The notes beneath the pieces are model-generated. The model made no database searches. It worked only from the letters and a program-made list of their open reading frames with translations, and was not told where the DNA came from. The translations under genes and the position numbers were made by a program. A stretch of 64,000 nucleotides of DNA from Planotetraspora mira (lineage in GTDB: Bacteria; Actinomycetota; Actinomycetes; Streptosporangiales; Streptosporangiaceae), in the NCBI RefSeq assembly GCF_016863275.1, contig NZ_BOOO01000036.1, positions 1 through 64,000 on the forward strand, in the 5' to 3' direction. Positions 7,514 through 14,015 of this stretch are shown here, one piece after another (position 1 is the first letter of the stretch; every line of letters begins with the position of its first letter).

Positions 7514-8158
7514 ATGGACCTCTCGGCCGACGAACTCCTTTCCACCACCCGTGCCGTGCGCAAGCGCCTCGACCTCACCAGGACCGTGCCCCGGGCGCTG
7601 ATCGAGGAATGCGTGGACCTCGCCGTGCAGGCCCCCACCGGCCGCAACCGCCAGCGCTGGCACTTCGTCGTCGTGACCGAGCCCGAGCGGCGGGCGGCCG
7701 TGGCCGAGGTCTTCCGGCGGGGCGTCGCCTCCGCCGAGGGCGCCCGGCCCGTCAACCCTCAGGACGTCAGGCGGATGTACGCCCATCCAGGGTCCATGGA
7801 GCGGATCGCCGAGGGCTTCACCCATCTCTACCAGGTCATCGACCGGGTCCCGGCTCTCGTGATTCCGTGCGTCGAGGGCCGCACGGACGGCGCGCCCGTG
7901 CTCGACCAGGCGATGACGTGGGGCTCGATCCTGCCCGCGGTGTGGAGCTTCATGCTGGCCGCCCGCGCCCGCGGGCTCGGGACGGTCTGGACCACGGGCC
8001 AGGCGCCACTCGAGCGGGACATGGCCGAGGTCCTCGGCGTTCCGTACGACGATGTGATGCTGGCCGCCTTCATCCCCCTGGCGTACACGATCGGCACGGA
8101 TTTCCGCCCGGCCCGCCGTGTCCCACGTGAGGAGGTCCTGCACTGGGACCGGTGGTGA
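7514..8158 (+). CDS. Nitroreductase-family FMN oxidoreductase
   Basis: 214 aa from ATG 7514 (MDLSADELL). The sequence aaggga ends 6 bases upstream, which favours it over ATG 7508. N-terminal motif STTRAVRKRLD is the FMN-phosphate-binding RSxR-like segment. APTGRNRQRWHFVVV follows, and a GLGTVWTT motif near residue 155 completes the FMN site. Soluble NAD(P)H-dependent flavoprotein of the nitroreductase superfamily; substrates could be nitro compounds, quinones or a specific metabolite. Divergent from the IclR gene and probably its target. Spaced from the following ABC exporter by 80 bases that contain small inverted repeats (8171-8184 and 8186-8198). Confidence 0.85.
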   Translation: MDLSADELLSTTRAVRKRLDLTRTVPRALIEECVDLAVQAPTGRNRQRWHFVVVTEPERRAAVAEVFRRGVASAEGARPVNPQDVRRMYAHPGSMERIAEGFTHLYQVIDRVPALVIPCVEGRTDGAPVLDQAMTWGSILPAVWSFMLAARARGLGTVWTTGQAPLERDMAEVLGVPYDDVMLAAFIPLAYTIGTDFRPARRVPREEVLHWDRW

Positions 8159-8238
8159 GGAGACCACCCCTATTTCCTGAAATATCCCGTTAATCGGGTG
8201 ATGTAAGGATCTCCGGGGATCGTACGGAGAGGTCGGGC

Positions 8239-9990
8239 ATGACGGCGCTGGATCATCGTTATCGCGGGGAGCATCCGGTCCGGACCCTCGCCTACCTGTT
8301 CAGCGAGGATCGGCGCGGCATCGCCGTTGCCGTCATCGCGTTCATGGTGAAGCACAGCCCGACCTGGACGCTTCCTCTGATCACCGCCAACGTGATCGAC
8401 GTGCTGGTGGCACACCGGCCCGTCGTGGAGTTGTGGGCCAACACGGGCGTGCTGCTCTTCCTGCTGGTCCTCAACTATCCCGGCCATCTGCTCTATGTCC
8501 GCAACATGCACGGCGCCATCCGCCGGATGGGAACGCGGGTGCGGTCGGCGCTGTGCCGCCGCATGCAGGACCTGTCGATCGGCTATCACTCCAGGGTCAG
8601 CGCCGGAGTCCTGCAGACCAAGGTCATCCGCGACGTCGAGGTCGTCGAGCAGATGGCGCAGCAGGCGAGTGACGGCGGCCTGAGCGCACTCGCCATGCTC
8701 GTCGGCGGCCTCGGGGTGATCGCGTTCAAGGTGCCGCTCGCGCTGCCGGTCTTCCTCCTCGTCGTCCCGGCGGCCTCGGTCCTCGTCATGCGCATGCGCG
8801 GCCGGATGCGGTCCGACAACGAGAGCTTCCGCCAAGAGGTGGAGCGGCTCTCCTCACGCGTGAGCGAGATGACCGCGCTCATCCCGATCACCCGGGCGCA
8901 CGGGCTGGAGCAGGACGCGCTGCACCGGGTCGACCGCACCCTGAGCAAGGTCCTGCGCACCGGCCTGCGTCTCGACCTGGTCAACGGCAGGTTCGGCTCG
9001 CTCGCCTGGATCATCCTCAACGTCCTGGGCGTCGGCTTCCTCGCCGGGTCGGCGCTGATCGCCTACTACGGCGTGCTGGCGATCACCCCGGGCGACGTGG
9101 TCATGCTCAGCACCTTCTTCGCCACCCTCACCTCGGCGGTCACCACCCTGATGAGCCTCACCCCCGTGATCGGCAAGGGCCTCGAGGCGGTCCGGTCGAT
9201 CGGCGAGGTGCTGCAGGCGCCCGATCTGGAGCAGAACGCCGGCAAGCAGGAGGTCGACGGGATCACCGGGACGTTCGAGTTCCGCGACGTGACCTACGCC
9301 TACGAGCCGGGCCGCCCGGCGATCGACGGCCTCAGTCTCACCGTGGCGCTCGGCGAGACGATCGCGCTGGTGGGCGCGTCGGGCGCGGGCAAGTCCACCG
9401 TGCTCAACCTCGTCATCGGGTTCCTGCGGCCCACGTCGGGCGCCATCCTCCTGGACGGCAGGGACATGGAGACGCTCGACCTGCGGACCTACCGCCGGTT
9501 CCTCTCGGTGGTGCCCCAGGAGTCGATCCTGTTCGAGGGCAGCATCAGGGAGAACGTCACCTACGGCATGCGCGACGTGCCGGAGGAGACCGTGCGGCGG
9601 GCCCTGCGCGACGCCAACGCGCTGGAGTTCATCGACCGGCTTCCCGGCGGGCTGGACACGGTCGTCGGTGAGCGCGGCGCCCGGCTCTCGGGCGGCCAGA
9701 GGCAGCGCCTGGCCATCGCCCGCGCGCTCATCCGCGATCCGCGGGTGCTGATCCTGGACGAGGCCACCTCCGCGCTCGACTCGCATTCCGAGGCGCTGGT
9801 GCAGGAGGCGCTCGGCCGCCTGGTGACCGGCCGCACCGTCTTCGTGGTCGCGCACCGCCTGTCCACCATCCGGGGAGCGGACCGGATCGTGGTGATGGCG
9901 GACGGCCGGATCGTGGAGATCGGCTCGCACGAGGACCTGCTCCGCGGCGGGGGCGTCTACTCCGGGTTGCGGGCGCTGCAGGCCGGCTGA
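8239..9990 (+). CDS. ABC exporter, fused membrane and ATPase domains
   Basis: 583 aa, a half-transporter of the type-IV exporter (ABCB/MsbA-like) fold. A six-helix membrane domain covers about 1-320, followed by the nucleotide-binding domain with Walker A GASGAGKST (379-387), Q-loop VVPQES, signature LSGGQRQR (483-490), Walker B VLILDEATSALD and the H-loop VAHRLS. The ATG at 8239 has ggagagg upstream. It would act as a homodimer in the cytoplasmic membrane; the cargo is unknown. Its last 34 bases overlap the convergent P-loop ATPase gene. No partner half-transporter is adjacent. Confidence 0.92.
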   Translation: MTALDHRYRGEHPVRTLAYLFSEDRRGIAVAVIAFMVKHSPTWTLPLITANVIDVLVAHRPVVELWANTGVLLFLLVLNYPGHLLYVRNMHGAIRRMGTRVRSALCRRMQDLSIGYHSRVSAGVLQTKVIRDVEVVEQMAQQASDGGLSALAMLVGGLGVIAFKVPLALPVFLLVVPAASVLVMRMRGRMRSDNESFRQEVERLSSRVSEMTALIPITRAHGLEQDALHRVDRTLSKVLRTGLRLDLVNGRFGSLAWIILNVLGVGFLAGSALIAYYGVLAITPGDVVMLSTFFATLTSAVTTLMSLTPVIGKGLEAVRSIGEVLQAPDLEQNAGKQEVDGITGTFEFRDVTYAYEPGRPAIDGLSLTVALGETIALVGASGAGKSTVLNLVIGFLRPTSGAILLDGRDMETLDLRTYRRFLSVVPQESILFEGSIRENVTYGMRDVPEETVRRALRDANALEFIDRLPGGLDTVVGERGARLSGGQRQRLAIARALIRDPRVLILDEATSALDSHSEALVQEALGRLVTGRTVFVVAHRLSTIRGADRIVVMADGRIVEIGSHEDLLRGGGVYSGLRALQAG

Positions 9991-10511
9991 GCCTCGAGGA
10001 GGCGGCGGACGTCGCGGCGCGATCGCAGGCGGACGAACCGCAGGTGTGCGTGCTCCGCGGAGGCTGCGGCTCGCGTGTACCTGTCCCGGTACTCGCGGTG
10101 TTTCGTCCACGCCCACATCACGACCGACTCGTGCGGATCGAGTGTGGTCAGGTTGCGCCAGCGTTCCCTGTTGCCGTTCCACAACTCGGCCCGCGTGGCC
10201 GCCCTCCTCAGCGTGCGGATGACGACCTGCCACATGACGACCCGGCGTGGGGGGTCGACCCAGATCACCGTGTCGGCGCGGGCCCAGATCCGTTCGCGCA
10301 CGGCGCTGTAGTTGCCGTCGATCACCCAGGCGTCGCGGGTGACCAGCGCGTCGATCCGGCGGCGGAACTCGTCGGCGGGCAGGGGCTCCCAGCCCGGCTG
10401 GTGATACAACGCGTCCAGCTCGACATGCGGCGCGCCCAGTTGCTCGGCCAGGCGGCGGGCCAGCGTCGTCTTGCCCGACCCGGAGTTGCCCACCACCGAG
10501 ACCCTGCGCAT
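9957..10511 (-). CDS. P-loop ATPase/adenylate-kinase-like (topology-modulation/FlaR type)
   Basis: 184 aa from ATG 10511 (MRRVSVVGNSGSGKTT). The P-loop GNSGSGKTT is at residues 8-16. It is followed by ELDALYHQPGWEPLP and WVIDGNYS, both typical of the FlaR/topology-modulation group of small kinases, and a WVDPPRRVVMWQVVIRTLRR helix. Exact substrate is unknown for this family. The frame is open further upstream to 10760, but that part overlaps the divergent promoter region and lacks family similarity. It converges on and overlaps the 3' end of the ABC exporter gene. Confidence 0.8.
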   Translation of the reverse strand: MRRVSVVGNSGSGKTTLARRLAEQLGAPHVELDALYHQPGWEPLPADEFRRRIDALVTRDAWVIDGNYSAVRERIWARADTVIWVDPPRRVVMWQVVIRTLRRAATRAELWNGNRERWRNLTTLDPHESVVMWAWTKHREYRDRYTRAAASAEHAHLRFVRLRSRRDVRRLLEAQPACSARNPE

Positions 10512-10594
10512 CGTTCCCACGAACCGGAACCCTATAGTCGCCGGGCGCGCCGGGCGGTTATCGTGCGCGTACGGGCGACGTGAGGAGTTCACCG

Positions 10595-10636
10595 ATGACA
10601 GTGCGTGACGGCGATTCGGACTCCGGCGTCGTCTGA
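10595..10636 (+). CDS. Possible 13-codon leader peptide upstream of the MFS gene
   Basis: ATG at 10595 has gaggag upstream at good spacing, and the frame stops at 10634-10636 (MTVRDGDSDSGVV). A small hairpin follows: AGGGT at 10652-10656 pairing with ACCCT at 10661-10665, and then the MFS ribosome-binding sequence. This is the usual layout of ribosome-mediated attenuation for antibiotic exporters, but it rests on the pattern alone. Confidence 0.35.
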   Translation: MTVRDGDSDSGVV

Positions 10637-10686
10637 ACGGATGGGCGCCGGAGGGTAACCACCCTTCCCACCCATTGGAGCCTGTT

Positions 10687-12192
10687 TTGCGTGCCTCCGT
10701 CACGTATTTGATCATTCGCGGGATGGCGGCCTTCGCCGCCGGCTGCGCGTTCACCCTCAATCTGGTGTACCAGGCACAGGTCGCGGGTCTCGGGCCCCTT
10801 CAGCTCGTCATCGTCGGCACGACGCTGGAGGTCGTCTGCCTGGTCGCGCAGGTGCCGACGGGGGTGCTCGCAGACCTGCGCAGCCGCAGGCTGTCGGTCG
10901 TCGTCGGATACCTGCTGTTCGGGACCGGCGTGCTGATCGAAGGTCTGGCGCCCCATTTCGGGCCGATCCTGGTGGCCAACGCGGTCCTGGGCGTCGGCTG
11001 GACGTTCGTCGACGGCGCCCAGGACGCGTGGGTCGCCGACGAGGTCGGCCCCGGACGCGTGAGCCCCCTTCTCGTGCGCGGTGCGCAAGTCGACCAGGCG
11101 GCGACCGTGGCCGGCATCGGGGCGTCGGTCTGGCTGGCCGGGTTCGGGCTGAACGTCCCTCTCGTCGTGGGCGCCGTCGTCTGGCTGGTCCTCGGCCTCC
11201 TCCTCGCCGCCGCGATGCCCGAGCGGGGCTTCCGCCCGCAGGCCCGGCACGCCGCGTGGCGGGGGTCGATGCGGTCGATGCGGGACCAGGCCGGGCTTGC
11301 GGTCGCCGCGGCCCGCCGTAGCCGCCCGATGAAGCTCATGCTGGTCGCGGTGCTGTTGACCGCCTTCGCGAGCGAAGGCTTCGACCGGCTCGGGCAGGTC
11401 CACTTCATCCGGTCCTGGGGCACCGGGCCGTACTGGTTCGGAGTCATGGCCGTGGCGGCGATGGCGGGGGCGGCCGGCGTCACCGAACTGGTCCGCAGGC
11501 TGACCGACCTGACCGACCCGGCGCGTACGGCTCGCACACTGGCCGTCTTGCAGACGCTGGGCGCGGCGGCGACGGCCGTGTTCGCGCTGACCGGCGTGTT
11601 CTGGGTCGCCGCCCTCGCGTGGGCCGGGGCGAGCATGGCGCGGTCGGCGGCCGAGCCGGCGCGCGCGGCCTGGCTGGCCCGTCAGACGGAGCCCGCGAGC
11701 CGTGCGACGGTCTACTCGCTGTTCTCGCAGGCGGACGCCGCCGGAGAACTCGTGGGAGGCCCGCCTCTTGGCCTGCTCGCCCAACGCCTGTCGATCGGCG
11801 CGGCGCTCACCGGGTCGGCCGCGGTGCTCGGCCTCGCCGTGCCGTTCCTCACCGCCGCGGGCCGACGGCTACCAGTCCCCGGTCCACTCGGTGACGACCA
11901 CGGTGTCGTCCAGCCGGCAGCGGAGCCGGAACGGCCCGGGGGGAACGCCGCCGCAGGTGAAGCGCCCGAGGGAGTCGGTCCTGACGGCGACGCGGCCGCC
12001 GCCGATTCCGGTGCCGGCCGCTGTGCCCGTCTCGACGATGATCTCAGCGGGTCGCGGCGGGACGAGCCGTCCCACGATGGTGGTGGCGGCGCCACTGTGC
12101 ACGACCTCCACCTCGACGGTCGTCCCGCCGCATTCGTACGCGAGCAGGCGCGTCCCGCCTCCCGTCCGGACGAGCAGCGGCCCGGTGAGTGA
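10687..12192 (+). CDS. MFS transporter with an abnormal antisense-encoded C-terminal tail
   Basis: About 501 aa from TTG 10687, with ggag at 10677-10680 (the frame opens at TTG 10675). About twelve membrane helices occupy residues 1-395. The MFS loop motif GVLADLRSRRLSVVVGY lies between helices 2 and 3. It resembles small drug/multidrug exporters. After the last helix (around 11865) the frame runs on for about 105 residues that are Gly/Pro/Arg-rich, without membrane segments. These lie exactly antisense to the coding region of the next gene (11869-12339). The original stop was probably lost by mutation, or this is a real overlap; the tail is not expected to be conserved. Confidence 0.8.
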   Translation: MRASVTYLIIRGMAAFAAGCAFTLNLVYQAQVAGLGPLQLVIVGTTLEVVCLVAQVPTGVLADLRSRRLSVVVGYLLFGTGVLIEGLAPHFGPILVANAVLGVGWTFVDGAQDAWVADEVGPGRVSPLLVRGAQVDQAATVAGIGASVWLAGFGLNVPLVVGAVVWLVLGLLLAAAMPERGFRPQARHAAWRGSMRSMRDQAGLAVAAARRSRPMKLMLVAVLLTAFASEGFDRLGQVHFIRSWGTGPYWFGVMAVAAMAGAAGVTELVRRLTDLTDPARTARTLAVLQTLGAAATAVFALTGVFWVAALAWAGASMARSAAEPARAAWLARQTEPASRATVYSLFSQADAAGELVGGPPLGLLAQRLSIGAALTGSAAVLGLAVPFLTAAGRRLPVPGPLGDDHGVVQPAAEPERPGGNAAAGEAPEGVGPDGDAAAADSGAGRCARLDDDLSGSRRDEPSHDGGGGATVHDLHLDGRPAAFVREQARPASRPDEQRPGE

Positions 12193-12339
12193 GTCGAAGG
12201 TCAGCCGGGCGAACTCGTCGTCCACCGCACGCATGGCGTGAGCGGCCACGGCCGGCGGGATGAGGGAGGAGGGCAGGGGATCCATGAACTCCACGGCACG
12301 GGACAGGGTGCCTTCGAGTCGGTCGTCGTCGGAGTTCAT
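11869..12339 (-). CDS. Small subtilase-associated protein, transthyretin-like-fold candidate (paralogue of 43030-43488)
   Basis: 156 aa from ATG 12339, with gaggga upstream. Acidic helical N-terminus (about 1-45), then a strand-rich part with LTFDSLTGPLLV, TTIVGRLVPPRPAEIIVETG and a C-terminal TDSLGRFTCGGVPPGPFRLR...VVTEW. The D-x-x-GRF-x5-PxGP pattern is that of carboxypeptidase-regulatory/transthyretin-like beta-sandwiches. It shares order and key motifs with the protein at 43030-43488, which follows an ECF sigma gene. It lies 38 bases after the subtilase stop and is likely co-transcribed with it. I infer an adaptor or regulator of protease or sigma; the function is unknown. Its 3' two-thirds are overlapped antisense by the MFS tail. 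Confidence 0.7.
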   Translation of the reverse strand: MNSDDDRLEGTLSRAVEFMDPLPSSLIPPAVAAHAMRAVDDEFARLTFDSLTGPLLVRTGGGTRLLAYECGGTTVEVEVVHSGAATTIVGRLVPPRPAEIIVETGTAAGTGIGGGRVAVRTDSLGRFTCGGVPPGPFRLRCRLDDTVVVTEWTGDW

Positions 12340-12377
12340 GGATTCCCTCGTTCTGCCGGAAGAGTGCGCTGGAGCCC

Positions 12378-13889
12378 CTACGAGGTGGGGGTGTAGTCGA
12401 AGGGACGCCAGGTGTCGGGGATCAGCGCGAGGGCGTCCCTTCCGCGTACCTTCGCATGGCTGTGACGCGTGGCGAGCAGGTCCTTCGCGGCCTCCCTCGG
12501 ATTGCGCTCGCCCGTCCAGAGCATGTGGTTGGCGATCATGGCGGCGACGATCGGCGTGGCGAACGACGTGCCGCTCCATCGCGCCAGCCCGGTGAAGTCC
12601 GTGCTGGTCCCGACCGGCGGCTCGGTGCTGAGGACGCCGGTGTGGTTGGGGAGTTGGCAGACGCACTCCTCGTAGGAGTCATCGCCGCCGAGGTAACGGC
12701 AGTCGTCGAAGGTCGAGTGCTGGTACACGTAGGGCACACTCTCGCCGACTCCCGTCAGGGCGCTGGTGAGGCGCTCACCAGGGGCGTAGACGCGGACCCA
12801 CGGTCCGTAGTTGGTGAAGCAGGCGCCCTTGGGCTCCTCGTCGTTGCGCAGCGCCCCGACCGACACGACCGCGTCGCGGAAGTCGCGGTCGCCCGCGTAC
12901 GCCGCGGGGTGGAACTTCCTGGCCAGGCCGTCGTTGCCGGCCGCGGCGACCAGCAGGGTCCTCGTCTGGCGCAGCCGGTCCATGAAGTGCTCGAGCCCCT
13001 TGAGCGCCGCCTGGTCGGCCGTCCCCGTGCCGGCGGACAGGCTGAGGATGTCGGGCCAGCCACGCTCCGCGATGACGCCGAACAGGACGTTGCCCAGGTC
13101 GTTCTCCAGGATGGCCCCCGCCTTGACACCCTGCAGCGCGTTGTGGACGTAGACGCTCGCGGTGGGCGCCACGGCCCGGATGAGAGCCAGGATGAACGTG
13201 CCGTGCCCGACGTACTGGAGGAGTGTCCCGTCGGGCGCCGTCTCGTGCGGCTTCAGCATGCCGCCGGCGTCGATGAGCGGCAACGATCCGCCGCCCCTCG
13301 GCGCTCCGCCGATGAAGAGGTCCGCCGGCTCGCCGGTCCCTGTGGCGATCCACGAGTGTTTCCTGTAGTCGCTCACGAGCCCGGTGTCGATCACCAGGAT
13401 GTCGACGGTCTCCTCGGAGTCGATCCGCGGGGCGAGGCCCGGGTTCAGAGCCCCCTCGCCGGTCGCCCGCACGGTGTCGGGCTCGTCGGCGGGGCAGCAG
13501 TTCACGTTGGTGATGCTGACGACGTGGTTCATGGTGGCCAGCGTCGACCCGTGCGTGCTCCGTTCGGCCCGCAACTCGTTCAACGCGTCGGTCACGCCTC
13601 CGTCGTCGTCGGCCTCCTCCGCGGGGTCCCCGACCTGGATGCGATAGGTGTCCGACGGCTGCGTGTCCGGGTTCTCCGTGTTCTGGATCAGCCGCCGGCG
13701 GTTGCGGGGGAGCCTCTCGTTGAGCAGGGTGAGGACCTGCTCGACGTCGTCGCCCCGCGTGAGGATGTGGGTCTTCTCGTAGACGAGTCCCTCCGCCTCG
13801 TTCATGGTCACTTGAACGGGATTGGCGGCGTCGTCCGCGAACGCCCGCCGTATCACCTCGAACTGCTCTCTGAATCTGTTCGGCGCCAT
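12378..13889 (-). CDS. S8 (subtilisin-like) serine peptidase, cytoplasmic type
   Basis: 503 aa from ATG 13889, with aaggag seven bases upstream (the frame is open upstream to 13973 without a ribosome site). Catalytic residues are Asp168 (DILVIDTG), His229 (YVGHGTF), oxyanion Asn319 (AAAGND) and Ser442 (WSGTSFATP). No signal peptide or propeptide of the secreted type is visible. Instead residues 1-160 form an acidic uncharacterised domain with a CC pair at 131-132. A secretion-less subtilase divergent from a CHAT protease, followed by an adaptor-like protein, suggests an intracellular regulated proteolysis or conflict system rather than nutrient digestion (inference). Confidence 0.85.
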   Translation of the reverse strand: MAPNRFREQFEVIRRAFADDAANPVQVTMNEAEGLVYEKTHILTRGDDVEQVLTLLNERLPRNRRRLIQNTENPDTQPSDTYRIQVGDPAEEADDDGGVTDALNELRAERSTHGSTLATMNHVVSITNVNCCPADEPDTVRATGEGALNPGLAPRIDSEETVDILVIDTGLVSDYRKHSWIATGTGEPADLFIGGAPRGGGSLPLIDAGGMLKPHETAPDGTLLQYVGHGTFILALIRAVAPTASVYVHNALQGVKAGAILENDLGNVLFGVIAERGWPDILSLSAGTGTADQAALKGLEHFMDRLRQTRTLLVAAAGNDGLARKFHPAAYAGDRDFRDAVVSVGALRNDEEPKGACFTNYGPWVRVYAPGERLTSALTGVGESVPYVYQHSTFDDCRYLGGDDSYEECVCQLPNHTGVLSTEPPVGTSTDFTGLARWSGTSFATPIVAAMIANHMLWTGERNPREAAKDLLATRHSHAKVRGRDALALIPDTWRPFDYTPTS

Positions 13890-13939
13890 GGAGCCGCTCC
13901 TTGTGAAGCCGGATGTCGTGGTGTCATGAACGAGAGCCG

Positions 13940-13995
13940 GTGACCGGCGGTCTGATACATCCGTGTGATGCACGGAGGGTGGACGTGCCGGTCAC
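13940..13995. promoter_or_regulatory. Inverted repeat GTGACCGGC...GCCGGTCAC in the subtilase/CHAT divergent region
   Basis: Perfect 9-bp arms at 13940-13948 and 13987-13995. A related palindrome (TGACCGGCA...TGCCGGTCA) lies at 42048-42073, upstream of the CHAP-domain gene. Possibly a shared operator. Confidence 0.35.
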
Positions 13996-14009
13996 TCAAT
14001 GTCTAACAT
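13980..14009 (+). promoter_or_regulatory. Promoter of the CHAT gene, likely leaderless
   Basis: A -35-like TGGACG (13980-13985), an 18-base spacer and a -10-like TAACAT (14004-14009) place the transcription start at about the GTG at 14016. No ribosome-binding sequence precedes that codon. Confidence 0.45.
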
Positions 14010-14015
14010 CGAGCC

